Of a stretch of 36,120 bases of DNA, positions 1-7,474 are shown one piece after another; the first letter of the stretch is position 1; each line of letters starts with the position of its first letter. The notes below the pieces were generated by a model. That model saw only the letters and a list, made by a program, of their open reading frames with translations. It was not told the DNA's origin and did no database searches. Origin of the DNA: Burkholderiales bacterium (GTDB taxonomy: Bacteria > Pseudomonadota > Gammaproteobacteria > Burkholderiales > Casimicrobiaceae); assembly GCA_025352105.1 (NCBI GenBank), contig JANXUB010000154.1:1-36120 (forward strand), given 5' to 3'. A program made the translations under genes and the position numbers.

Positions 1-33
1 TTTCCGGTGCTCAAACCAGAGGTTTGGGCGGAT

Positions 34-152
34 ACAGCTTTTTGCTGAAATCTTTATTTCACTTGGGCTTAATGCTGGTTATTGGTCTTAGTCGATAAAT
101 GACTAAAATGTGCACTATGCCCAATTGCAATGGGCGTTTCACGATAAAGCTG
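34..152 (+). repeat. Dispersed palindromic repeat, copy 1
   Basis: The outer ends are ACAGCTTT (34-41) and AAAGCTG (146-152), which are inverted repeats of each other. Inside lies a 64-bp core (62-125) that begins CTTGGGCTT and ends TGCCCAAT, with AGTCGA at its centre. An ungapped hand alignment of this core to the copy at 9256-9319 gives 39 of 64 identical positions. The flank also matches: GCTGAAA lies 11 bases before the core, and AAAGCTG starts 21 bases after the core end, as in the 9.2-kb copy. No coding potential was seen. Confidence 0.7.
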
Positions 153-210
153 ACTCTAGGTTTTGTCCCGTCTCCCCTCGCGGGGGAGCGATCAGCGGCG
201 TCGCAAGCGT

Positions 211-326
211 AACGACTTTTGTTGAAACCCTTACTGCATTGGGGCTAGAAGGCGAAAAGTCCGTATATCAACTATCGCAATAAATCCGCTTGAGCCTCAA
301 TGTAGCGCTCATTTCAGCTAAAAGCT
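211..326 (+). repeat. Dispersed palindromic repeat, copy 2
   Basis: The 64-bp core at 238-301 starts ATTGGGGCTA and ends AGCCTCAAT. It matches the copy at 9256-9319 at 38 of 64 positions without gaps, by hand count. GTTGAAA lies 10 bases before the core, and AAAGCT begins 20 bases after it, as in the other copies. The left outer CAGCTTT arm is not recognisable, so the left boundary is approximate. This copy sits just downstream of the phoR stop codon and in near-tandem with copy 1. Confidence 0.65.
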
Positions 327-333
327 ATTTCGA

Positions 334-1722
334 CTAAGTCGCGGAAAACGCTGGAAACCGCAACCGAAATGTGCTGCCGTGATTCGCTCCGCCGACTTCG
401 CTTTCGATCTCCAACTTCGCGCGATGGCGTTGCGCTACGTGCTTGACGATGGCGAGGCCGAGGCCGGTGCCGCCGGTTTCGCGGGAGCGTGATCGATCGA
501 CGCGGTAGAAGCGTTCGGTGAGTCGGGGCAGATGTTCTGCGGCAATGCCTGCGCCGGTGTCCTTGACTTCGACTTTGACTTCGTCCGCGACCGTCACGGT
601 GAGTGCAATGCGCCCGCCAGGTGGTGTGTAGCGGACGGCGTTGGAGAGCAGATTGCCGAGCGCCGAGCGGAGTTCGCTGGCGCTGCCGAGCACGCTGGCG
701 GGCGCTATATTGGCGACGAAGGTGTGGGTGCCAGCCGAGAGCGCTTCGGCGTCGGCGAGCACGTCGCGGGCAATCTGCGCGAGGTCGGTCGGCACCGATT
801 CGGGTGGCATCTGGTCGTTTTCCATGCGTGCCAGCGTGAGTAAGTCCTCGACTAGTCGCTGCATATTGCCGGTCTGATTGGCGATCAGGTTCAGATAGCG
901 CGTGCGCTCCGCTGCATCGAGCGGCAAGTCGGTGATCGTCTCGACAAAACCGCCGACGACGGTCAGCGGCGTGCGCAATTCATGCGATACGTTGGCGACA
1001 AAATCACGACGCATGCGGTCCAGTTTTTCGCGCTCCGTGACGTCGCGCGTCAGCAGAAGCCGCGCCCCGGCCGTGCCGTCGTCGCTCTGTTCGAGGTGAA
1101 ACGAAATCGAGCGCCCCGAGAGTGCAATCACCGGCTCTTCGCGCGAATCGTCGTCAAGATAAGCGGCGAATTCGGGTGAGCGGATGAGCTGCGCGATGGG
1201 CTTTCCAACATCGCGAAATGCATCGAGCTGATGCATCACGAGCGCGGCGCGATTGCACCAGACGATGCGGTTCGCGGCGTCGAGCAGGAAGAGGCCGTCG
1301 GGCACAGCGTTGGTAATTTGCTTGCGTTGAACGATTTCGGCATCACGGTCTTTGACGGTCTGCTCGCCGTCTTTCAGGCGCGAACGCACGCTGCTCATCA
1401 CGTCGGCGAACGGCCGCTCAACAGCATCGGCGTCGCGCAGCAACTCGTTGGCTGCGCGATCCTGCGCCCGCACCCGAATCGCGAGCCAGACGCAGAGCGC
1501 TGCCAGCGCGAAAGCAGCGATCCACGGCGTCCAGATGAAGGAGAGCACCACTGAGCATACGGTCACAGCGCCAACGAAGTGAGGCAGTCGAGTCATGGGC
1601 GCGAGTGTAGTGGGCGCGGTGCCTCGGCTGATGTCCGCGCCACTACCGCCCGCAATGTCATCCGCGATGTGCTCGCTCAGGTCGCCCAGACCATACGAGG
1701 GCCGCGCGTTAGCGGGAATCAA
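334..1722 (-). CDS. phoR: Phosphate-regulon sensor histidine kinase PhoR
   Basis: This is the inner-membrane sensor kinase that phosphorylates PhoB. Two hydrophobic segments lie near residues 47-64 and 67-83. A PAS-like domain follows (about 133-230, beginning ITNAVPDGLFLLD), then a HisKA domain with the phospho-acceptor His247 in VSHELRTPL. The HATPase domain has an N box (NLLSNAVRYTP), a G1 box (DTGAGI) and a G2 box (GGTGLGLAI). The called start is a TTG that overlaps the phoB TGA (TTGA). An ATG at 1596 would remove 42 residues and start just before the first membrane segment, so the start is uncertain. The arrangement phoB-phoR with translational coupling is classical. No pst or phoU genes lie in this window. 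Confidence 0.93.
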   Translation of the reverse strand: MIPANARPSYGLGDLSEHIADDIAGGSGADISRGTAPTTLAPMTRLPHFVGAVTVCSVVLSFIWTPWIAAFALAALCVWLAIRVRAQDRAANELLRDADAVERPFADVMSSVRSRLKDGEQTVKDRDAEIVQRKQITNAVPDGLFLLDAANRIVWCNRAALVMHQLDAFRDVGKPIAQLIRSPEFAAYLDDDSREEPVIALSGRSISFHLEQSDDGTAGARLLLTRDVTEREKLDRMRRDFVANVSHELRTPLTVVGGFVETITDLPLDAAERTRYLNLIANQTGNMQRLVEDLLTLARMENDQMPPESVPTDLAQIARDVLADAEALSAGTHTFVANIAPASVLGSASELRSALGNLLSNAVRYTPPGGRIALTVTVADEVKVEVKDTGAGIAAEHLPRLTERFYRVDRSRSRETGGTGLGLAIVKHVAQRHRAKLEIESEVGGANHGSTFRLRFPAFSAT

Positions 1723-2405
1723 CGCTTGCGCAAACGATACCCGCCACCGCGCACGGTCTCCACCAGCGCATCATGGCCGGTCGGTTCCAGCGCGACGCGC
1801 AGGCGACGCACATGCACGTCTACAGTGCGTTCCTCAATGAAGACGTGATCGCCCCATACACCGTCCAACAACGCCTGCCGCGTCATCACCCGGTCCGGGC
1901 GCGACATCAAAAACCGCAGCAGGCGGAATTCTGTCGGCCCGACTTTGAGCTCAGCCCCGTTGCCAGAAACGCGATGGGCAGCGGGTTCGAGCCGCAATCC
2001 CGCGACTTCAACCGGTTCGTCGCTTGATTCGGGCGCAGCGCGACGCAACAACGCCTTGATGCGCGCCATCAGCTCCTTCGGCGAGAACGGTTTGGTGACG
2101 TAATCATCCGCGCCGACCTCAAGGCCGCGCACTTTGTCGTCCTCAGCCGCGCGCGCGGTGAGCATCAAAACGGGCAAATCACGCGTGCGATCATCCTTGC
2201 GCAATTCGCGCGCGAAATCGATACCCGATTTGTCCGGCAACATCCAGTCGAGCACGATCAAATCCGGCAATGCTTCATCGACGATATCGCGCGCATCAAG
2301 CACCGCGTGCGCCACTTTCACGCTGTACCCAGCATGTTTGCAGTGGAGGGAAACCAGCTCCGCAATCGCGGGCTCGTCTTCAACAATTAGGATGGTGGCT
2401 GGCAT
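1719..2405 (-). CDS. phoB: Phosphate-regulon response regulator PhoB
   Basis: This is an OmpR/PhoB-family response regulator of 228 residues, the usual length. The receiver domain (1-120) has the acidic pocket VEDEP, the phospho-acceptor Asp53 in VLDWMLP, the switch Thr in MLTAR and the conserved Lys in KPF. The C-terminal winged helix (about 130-228) ends in the typical VRGGGYRL. It is predicted to activate phosphate-starvation genes after phosphorylation by PhoR, whose gene overlaps its stop codon. No Shine-Dalgarno sequence is visible before the ATG. Three 11-base phased Pho-box-like units lie immediately upstream. Confidence 0.95.
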   Translation of the reverse strand: MPATILIVEDEPAIAELVSLHCKHAGYSVKVAHAVLDARDIVDEALPDLIVLDWMLPDKSGIDFARELRKDDRTRDLPVLMLTARAAEDDKVRGLEVGADDYVTKPFSPKELMARIKALLRRAAPESSDEPVEVAGLRLEPAAHRVSGNGAELKVGPTEFRLLRFLMSRPDRVMTRQALLDGVWGDHVFIEERTVDVHVRRLRVALEPTGHDALVETVRGGGYRLRKR

Positions 2406-2415
2406 AAGACTGATG

Positions 2416-2448
2416 TTTTATGACAGGGATGTTACGGCTCTGTGACAC
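2416..2448 (-). promoter_or_regulatory. Pho-box-like operator upstream of phoB
   Basis: Reading the minus strand, three consecutive 11-base units begin GTGTCAC (2448-2442), CCGTAAC (2437-2431) and CTGTCAT (2426-2420). Against the PhoB half-site CTGTCAT they match at 5, 4 and 7 of 7 positions, each followed by a 4-base A-rich or mixed spacer. This is the layout PhoB binds. The array ends only 10 bases before the phoB ATG. That leaves little room for a normal promoter, so the site may serve autorepression or a leaderless transcript. Confidence 0.5.
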
Positions 2449-2755
2449 CGATTGCCACCAACAGACATTGCGCGCGGAAATTACGAACTTGCCAACGGCA
2501 ACGCGCAGCAGTACGCTGGGTAATTATTTGCCACGTTTGTCAACGGGAGGCCACCATGCCACAGCTCGTCGTCTGCGTCGCCCTGCGCAGTCCGCGGGTT
2601 GCGAAAACATGCCACAGTGCTGACTGGCGAGCGGGGGGGGGCCAGGCCGCGCAGCTGGCGGAGGCGAAGAAGCGGGCACAAAGCAAATGGCGGAAAACGC
2701 TCTTTTTTGCAACTTACCGACCATTTTCGTCGTTGAATAATAACATCACCGGCAA

Positions 2756-2764
2756 TGTGATAAT
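2756..2764 (+). promoter_or_regulatory. Possible extended -10 element for the toxin-antitoxin pair
   Basis: TGTGATAAT resembles an extended -10 element (TGnTATAAT). It ends 8 bases before the GTG start of the PIN gene. If used, transcription would begin at or within two bases of the start codon, giving a leaderless mRNA. No well-spaced -35 hexamer is evident (TTGAAT at 2733-2738 is 20 bases away), so the call is weak. Confidence 0.3.
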
Positions 2765-2772
2765 CTGCGACT

Positions 2773-3204
2773 GTGAAAGTCGTTCTTGATACCGATGTCG
2801 TTGTTGCCGCGATGCGAAGTCCGACGGGCGCATCGGCGGCGTTGCTATTGGCCGCGCTTGAGGGGCGAGTTGTTTTGGCGGCAAATGTGGGTTTGATGAT
2901 TGAGTATGAAGCCACGTGCTCGCGCGCCGAGCACGTCAATGCGTCAGGGCTTAGCGTTGCTCAAGTTGGCGTGTTTCTCGATGCGCTGGCAGCGTTGATT
3001 GTTCCGGTTGAAACACACTATCTCTGGCGTCCGCAGTTACGTGATCCGGGCGACGAAATGGTTCTGGAGGCCGCAGTAAACGGTCAGGCGCGGGCCATCG
3101 TTACTTTTAATTTGCGCGACTACGGTGTCGCGCCTACCAAATTCGGCGTTGATGTCATGCTGCCACGAGACACCCTGCGAAAAGTGCAGCGAAACAAAGG
3201 ATGA
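2773..3204 (+). CDS. PIN-domain ribonuclease toxin of a toxin-antitoxin pair
   Basis: This 143-residue protein has the layout of putative PIN-family toxins. The first acidic residue is in VVLDTDV (usually LDTNV; here Asp replaces the Asn). An EYE motif lies near residue 45, RDPGDEMVLEAA near 90-101, and a final TFNLRDY near 115. PIN toxins are metal-dependent ribonucleases that typically cut tRNA, rRNA or mRNA; the target here is unknown. The start is GTG, with no Shine-Dalgarno visible. The antitoxin gene starts 3 bases after the stop, so the toxin comes first, the reverse of the most common order. Confidence 0.85.
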   Translation: MKVVLDTDVVVAAMRSPTGASAALLLAALEGRVVLAANVGLMIEYEATCSRAEHVNASGLSVAQVGVFLDALAALIVPVETHYLWRPQLRDPGDEMVLEAAVNGQARAIVTFNLRDYGVAPTKFGVDVMLPRDTLRKVQRNKG

Positions 3205-3207
3205 TTT

Positions 3208-3453
3208 ATGAGTGAAACCGCAACTTACCCACTTCGCCTGCCACGCTCGATCAAGGCGGCCGTCGAAAAAATGGCACTGTCAGAAGGCATCAGCATGAAC
3301 CAGTTTGTCGCTACAGCGGTGGCCGAAAAATTGGCGGTACTTAGCACAGCCAGCTACTTTGCTGATCGCAAAGGGAGAGCAGATCTAGTTGCGTTCAAAC
3401 GCATCCTCACACGCAAAGGCGGCCTTGCGCCGCGTGAGGGTGATGAGCGCTGA
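3208..3453 (+). CDS. Ribbon-helix-helix antitoxin
   Basis: This 81-residue protein has the N-terminal pattern of a HicB/Arc-like ribbon-helix-helix DNA-binding domain: a beta strand (TYPLRLP), then helix 1 (SIKAAVEKMALSEG), a turn and helix 2 (SMNQFVATAVAEKLAVL). The C-terminal 35 residues are charged and probably wrap around the PIN toxin. AAAGGA precedes the ATG at suitable spacing. As in other such pairs, it probably neutralises the toxin by binding it and represses the shared promoter. It is co-transcribed with the toxin (3-base gap). Confidence 0.82.
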   Translation: MSETATYPLRLPRSIKAAVEKMALSEGISMNQFVATAVAEKLAVLSTASYFADRKGRADLVAFKRILTRKGGLAPREGDER

Positions 3454-3524
3454 AGAGGCGGTTATCCATTCAAACCTGCTTCGCTTATCGGTGCCGTGCT
3501 TAACCATTCATTGCCAGACCGAAA

Positions 3525-4991
3525 TTGATTCGCGCCACAGAATTGACGGATGCGGCGTACGCGGACGCCGTAAAGCCGGTGCGCAACGCAATGCGACGGT
3601 TTGCGTATCGATCAATATTTGATGCGCTTCTCTATTTTCTGAATTTGCCGACGAACGCGGAGAAGCCTGCTGACGCTCGCCGTCTGCCGTGGGTCGCTGA
3701 GAATCTGATCGTTTATCTGTTGCGTGACGAGCCACGCCAATATGGAAACGGAATCGCCGACCAGAACACGGTACGAGACATGATCGGTCTGTGTTGGCAA
3801 CGAATGGATTCGCTAGTGGCGGGAAAAATGGAGATAGAAAACCTGACGCTCTTCATGCGATCAGCGATGCTGCCACAGGCTCCTCATCAATTCGGTCTAA
3901 ACCCAACGGCATTTACGCGGCAAATTGCGATTGCTCAGAAGCTTGAGAAAAACAGCATTCTGTATTTGGCAATGTGCCAAGCGGCTCGGATGCCGTTGGA
4001 AGACTTCTTCGATCTCGCGATGATGGCGTGGAGACAGACAACGGAGGATCGCCCGTGGTTCAGTACAGAGTACATCGTCAATCTGGGAAATATTGTTGGT
4101 CACGAAAAGGCGAGTCGCTTTTTCGGGGTAATTTCCCACTCGATGCCGATCCTGCAAACAGCGTATCGCAAGACAGTACGGGACATTTCCGTTGACGAGT
4201 TGTTTCAGCCGACTTTGCTGTATCGCACGCCGTGCATTCAGCTAGAAGCCGTAACGGTACCCATAGGGCGACCAGCGCTGAGAAGATTTTTTGAGACATT
4301 CATAGCGGATCAAGTTGAGCAACACAGCGACATACGCGTGCGTCAGTCATGGGAAAAGAATATCGAAAAATATGCGCTTGAGGTTACTCAAGGCTTGAGC
4401 ATGGAAGTACTTGGCGACACCGCCATTCGACAGCGATTTGGCATCGCTCGTGATCAGAAGTGTTGCGACGTCGCATTGATCACTGAAGATACGATCATCT
4501 GCGTTGAGGTGAAGAGCAAAAGTCTAAGTGCGAAACTGCCTGCAGCCGCCAGTTCGCGAGACATGATTCGTAGTCTGAAGGCCACAGTGATTTCTGCTGA
4601 TCAGCAACTCCTGAGCGTGGCGCGCGCGATACGTTCTTCCCCAGACAGAGCATTGACGATCTACTCGCTCATAGTTACTTCAACTGATCTATATCTGGGC
4701 TCGGCGGACGATTTGCTTTCGTCTGAATGGGCGGATGACCAACTTTTACGACCAATAATCATGAGCCTCGATGACTATGACCGGTTAGTTGAAGGACATC
4801 GACTTTCAAAATTTGATGTCGTGGATGTTCTAAGTGAATACGTCGCACGCGTCAGCGCCAAACCCCATTCGCTCCGCTCGCTCAGTCACATGTTGTCCGA
4901 GGATCGATATTCGATAGCTACCCCCGAGCATCTTCAGCAAGTTTTCATGAATCGAGTGCGAGCAGTTGAGAAATTGGCGATGCGTGATTGA
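3525..4991 (+). CDS. Uncharacterised protein with PD-(D/E)XK-like nuclease core
   Basis: I do not recognise this 488-residue protein as a named family. The N-terminal 260 residues look mainly helical. Around 305-335 is a pattern typical of PD-(D/E)XK or NERD-like nucleases: Asp315 in CCDVALI, then Glu328-x-Lys330 in the strand CVEVKSK. A region that is probably helical follows (345-372). No transmembrane segment or signal peptide is seen. The start used is TTG; an ATG 22 codons in (3591) is an alternative. Base composition looks lower in G+C than the flanking housekeeping genes. It sits 71 bases after a toxin-antitoxin pair, a typical setting for defence or mobile-element genes. Nuclease activity and a defence role are inferences. 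Confidence 0.7.
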   Translation: MIRATELTDAAYADAVKPVRNAMRRFAYRSIFDALLYFLNLPTNAEKPADARRLPWVAENLIVYLLRDEPRQYGNGIADQNTVRDMIGLCWQRMDSLVAGKMEIENLTLFMRSAMLPQAPHQFGLNPTAFTRQIAIAQKLEKNSILYLAMCQAARMPLEDFFDLAMMAWRQTTEDRPWFSTEYIVNLGNIVGHEKASRFFGVISHSMPILQTAYRKTVRDISVDELFQPTLLYRTPCIQLEAVTVPIGRPALRRFFETFIADQVEQHSDIRVRQSWEKNIEKYALEVTQGLSMEVLGDTAIRQRFGIARDQKCCDVALITEDTIICVEVKSKSLSAKLPAAASSRDMIRSLKATVISADQQLLSVARAIRSSPDRALTIYSLIVTSTDLYLGSADDLLSSEWADDQLLRPIIMSLDDYDRLVEGHRLSKFDVVDVLSEYVARVSAKPHSLRSLSHMLSEDRYSIATPEHLQQVFMNRVRAVEKLAMRD

Positions 4992-5124
4992 AGTTGTGGT
5001 TTGCAGTCATTTTTGACGGCTACGGGCAGCCGTTACTGCGCCATACCAGTCGCCCAAGCCACCTGCAACTTCCGCCCGCACTGCACTGACTCCGCGCCCG
5101 AGTTTGCGCAGCGTGGCGTAGGCG

Positions 5125-6165
5125 TCAGGCGATTGCAGCTTCCAATTCACTAATTTCAACGCGGTGAGCCGCGCCATCATTACGCAGCCACGCGTCAATC
5201 TGCGCGGGGTCGTTAATGGTGCGCAGCGCTGCGTAAGCAGTCTCCGCTTCCGGGTAACGACGACGCAAAAAATTGAGCCACTGTTTGAGCCGACCGGCGC
5301 GATGCTTTTTCTCAACCCGGGTCGCGACGAGCGCCCAGAAGTCGTTGAGCAGCAGCCGCAGTGTTCGCCACGTCACTTGCGGAGCCACGACTCCATCGAC
5401 GAGCTCATGGCGAACGGATGTGAAGGCTGCGCGCACCGCCCAGGCCAATCCGGGATCGACGACCATGCCGCGACCGAGCATGATGTCGTCGCAACCGGAA
5501 ATTTCTCGGCAGCGCAGCGCGTCGGCAACGGTCCAGATTTCACCGTTGGCGATGAGCGGAATGTTCACGACGGCGCGGATGTCCGCGATGCGCTCCCAGT
5601 ATGCGGGTGGGCGGTAGCCGTGCGCTTTGGTGCGCGCGTGGACGACGAGCTCTGCCGCCCCCGCATCGGCAATGGCTTGTGCACATTCTTCGGCGCGGGT
5701 GTCATCGTTGAAACCGAGGCGCATCTTGGCGGAAACGGGGATATGAGGCGGCACGGAGCGGCGAACTGCGGAGACGATCTGGCTCACCAGCTCGGGCGTT
5801 TCCAGCAGCATCGCGCCACCGCCGTGACGATTGACGACTTTCGCCGGGCAGCCGAAATTGAGATCGATGCCGGGTGAGCCGAGCTCGGCCAGACGCGCTG
5901 CGTTTTCCGCGAGACAAACAGGATCAGAACCAAGCAATTGCCCGCGCACCGGCACGCCTGCAAACGTGCATCCGCCGTTCAACAGCTCCGGCATGATGCG
6001 GATGAAGGTTCGCGCTGGCATCAGCCGCTCGGTGATGCGGATGAACTCCGAAACGCACCGATCCACGCCGCCAACGCGCGTCAGAATGTCGCGCAAAACG
6101 AAGTCAAGCAAGCCCTCCATCGGGGCGAGCAGAATGCGTCCGCCGGTTTGTGTTGCCGCGTCCAT
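5125..6165 (-). CDS. dusC: tRNA-dihydrouridine synthase, DusC type
   Basis: This is a flavin-dependent reductase that converts a uridine in tRNA to dihydrouridine (position 16 for the E. coli DusC type). The N-terminus GRILLAPMEG is the FMN-binding start of the Dus barrel. CVSEF follows, and the catalytic Cys is in NFGCPAKVVNRHGGGA. The C-terminal helical tRNA-binding domain contains HRAGRLKQWL and RRRYPEAE, which fit DusC rather than DusA or DusB. I chose the ATG at 6165 because it comes 10 bases after the stop of the upstream gene and starts directly before the conserved barrel. An upstream in-frame start at 6228 would lie inside that gene. It probably forms an operon with the two genes upstream. 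Confidence 0.9.
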   Translation of the reverse strand: MDAATQTGGRILLAPMEGLLDFVLRDILTRVGGVDRCVSEFIRITERLMPARTFIRIMPELLNGGCTFAGVPVRGQLLGSDPVCLAENAARLAELGSPGIDLNFGCPAKVVNRHGGGAMLLETPELVSQIVSAVRRSVPPHIPVSAKMRLGFNDDTRAEECAQAIADAGAAELVVHARTKAHGYRPPAYWERIADIRAVVNIPLIANGEIWTVADALRCREISGCDDIMLGRGMVVDPGLAWAVRAAFTSVRHELVDGVVAPQVTWRTLRLLLNDFWALVATRVEKKHRAGRLKQWLNFLRRRYPEAETAYAALRTINDPAQIDAWLRNDGAAHRVEISELEAAIA

Positions 6166-6175
6166 CAATCGCTTG

Positions 6176-6898
6176 CTACAGCACGCGCCAACGCCCTGAT
6201 GGCACGTCACCGAGTGCAATTTCGCCACGCCGGATGCGCGTTAAATCCGTGCGCCAGGTTTGCCCGTCGCAGATCGACGAGAGGATGCCTTTGGCGAGCG
6301 ACGGCGTGGTGAGCAGCAGTGCGTTGGCGTTGTCGGGATCGTTCGCCACCTGCACGACATTGTGCAGCGCGCTCGAAATGACCTCAGTCGCATCGTCGGG
6401 CGGCGGTTCGCGAAAGTCGATGCGCCACGTTTCTTCAACGTCAGCGGCAGCAAGGCGGCGGGCGAGCGCCGTGTCCGTGGTGAAAACAACGAGTCCCATC
6501 TCGCGCGTAGACAAGCGTCCAGCGACGCGCAAGCCGCTGCCGGGAAGAGGCGGCGCTGGTTGCGCATCGAGGGCGCTGGATTCCGTGGTGAAGAAATTTT
6601 GAGACGTGAGCAAAGTCATCGCGGGCGCGCCGCCGAACTCGTCTGCTGCCGAGGTAAATCCGCGCGGCTTGTTCATGATCACGGTGAGCGTGTCGTCCAG
6701 TTGCGCATGCGCTTCAGCCGACAGCGTGATCTCGGCATCCGGCAAGGCGCGGTCACCGGGAATCGCTACAAAGCCATTCACTGCCACCCAGCCTTTTTCG
6801 ATCATGCGGTCCGCTTCACTGCGCGACGCAATGCCACGAAGAGCTAAGATTTTGGAGATGCGGATGGGTTCGCCGCCAACGGCGTTATTCGAAGTCAA
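6176..6898 (-). CDS. S4-domain pseudouridine-synthase-like protein, catalytic Asp missing
   Basis: The protein has 240 residues. The N-terminal S4 RNA-binding domain (about 12-58: RISKILALRGIASRSEADRM, then V-VNG) is followed by an RsuA/RluF-like fold with MNKPRGF at 75-81. The family's invariant catalytic Asp in GRLD is Ser130 here (VAGRLSTREMGL, codon tct). The later EG-x-x-x-QVRRM segment is also absent: LAKGILSSICDGQ stands in its place. The fold is kept to the C-terminus (IRRGEIALGDVPSGRWRVL), so the frame is intact rather than decayed. The protein may bind RNA without isomerising uridine. The start is TTG, with an in-frame stop a few codons upstream. It lies 10 bases before dusC and 27 bases after the thioredoxin-like gene. 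Confidence 0.82.
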   Translation of the reverse strand: MTSNNAVGGEPIRISKILALRGIASRSEADRMIEKGWVAVNGFVAIPGDRALPDAEITLSAEAHAQLDDTLTVIMNKPRGFTSAADEFGGAPAMTLLTSQNFFTTESSALDAQPAPPLPGSGLRVAGRLSTREMGLVVFTTDTALARRLAAADVEETWRIDFREPPPDDATEVISSALHNVVQVANDPDNANALLLTTPSLAKGILSSICDGQTWRTDLTRIRRGEIALGDVPSGRWRVL

Positions 6899-6925
6899 AA
6901 GGGACTTTCTAAAGAGCTGGGGACA

Positions 6926-7393
6926 TCAAATACGCCCCTTACGGACAACCAATTCCCGAAAGAACTCAGCCACGCCCGTTTCACCCATTTTCCTCGCATC
7001 GGCCAATTCGCCGCCGTTCGTCGCGTACACAAGCTGGTTTGCAGGCGACGCGATCACGATGGACGGGATGCCTTTTTTGATCACATCGCCGTACGGTTTG
7101 ACCACGTCAAGATTCTTGTTGAAGCGGTTCACATCCACTTTCACAATCACGTAATTCGCATCGAGCAACGTCTTTAGTGTGGGCTTTTTGAACTCGCCAT
7201 CGAGCATTTTGCAATCGCCGCACCAGTTGGCACCGAACACGATCATCACCTGCTTGTTCTCGGCCTTCGCCGTAGTCAGAGCCTGCGAAACCTGGGCCTG
7301 CGCGTTGGCCGATTCATCGTAGACAGGCGCATCTGTGGCAAACGCGCTGACACTCAGCACCGTGGCGAGGAGGAGGGCGGAAAAGAACTTCAT
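6926..7393 (-). CDS. Secreted thioredoxin-fold protein
   Basis: This 155-residue protein begins with a signal peptide (MKFFSALLLATVLSVSAFA, cleavage probably after AFA), so it should act in the periplasm. The thioredoxin motif is WCGDC (Cys58 and Cys61) with Asp in place of the usual Pro, as in DsbD-gamma-like and thioredoxin_7 proteins. The cis-Pro loop is KGIPSIVI. It probably reduces or exchanges disulfides of exported proteins. It is the first gene of a likely three-gene minus-strand operon with the pseudouridine-synthase-like gene and dusC. Confidence 0.85.
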   Translation of the reverse strand: MKFFSALLLATVLSVSAFATDAPVYDESANAQAQVSQALTTAKAENKQVMIVFGANWCGDCKMLDGEFKKPTLKTLLDANYVIVKVDVNRFNKNLDVVKPYGDVIKKGIPSIVIASPANQLVYATNGGELADARKMGETGVAEFFRELVVRKGRI

Positions 7394-7474
7394 GGTGGGG
7401 AACGCGGGTTTTGCAGAACGCGGAGATCACCGCACCCATGAGCGTGAAGGCAAAGTTGACATAATTGCAGCAAC

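Larger units (their letters stand above)
1..333. other. Intergenic region with two repeat copies, no gene
   Basis: No convincing coding frame is visible here. The region holds two copies of the dispersed palindromic repeat described separately (34-152 and about 211-326). Between them, at 172-188, is a small G/C hairpin (arms CTCCCC and GGGGAG, with a 5-base loop). It lies downstream of phoR on the minus strand but has no T-tract after it, so I do not call it a terminator. Confidence 0.6.
2406..2772. other. Intergenic region between phoB and the PIN toxin gene
   Basis: Apart from the Pho-box-like array at the phoB end and a -10-like element at the other end, I see no gene here. A run of nine G residues occurs at 2633-2641. 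Short frames on both strands show no recognisable protein, and the longest minus-strand frame runs antisense into the PIN gene. The segment appears to mark the edge of the accessory island that follows. Confidence 0.5.

Noticed and set aside
34-326. The two adjacent repeat copies read as a CRISPR array or an insertion sequence
   Set aside because: Copies are only about 60% identical, with no regular unique spacers, and no transposase frame lies between or beside them.
2481-2939. A 152-codon minus-strand frame across the phoB-toxin gap
   Set aside because: Its first third is antisense to the PIN gene and the rest is low-complexity sequence over the G-rich run; no ribosome-binding site or domain.
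5029-5054. Hairpin ACGGCT/AGCCGT as a terminator between the nuclease-like gene and dusC
   Set aside because: The stem is short and neither strand has a T-tract on the correct side; it may be chance.
5007-5315. A 102-codon minus-strand frame past the end of dusC
   Set aside because: Most of it overlaps dusC in another frame. The tail after dusC shows no family resemblance and no start signal.
5164-5877. A 237-codon open frame on the plus strand
   Set aside because: It is antisense to dusC, whose flavin and catalytic motifs are intact, and shows no recognisable protein pattern.
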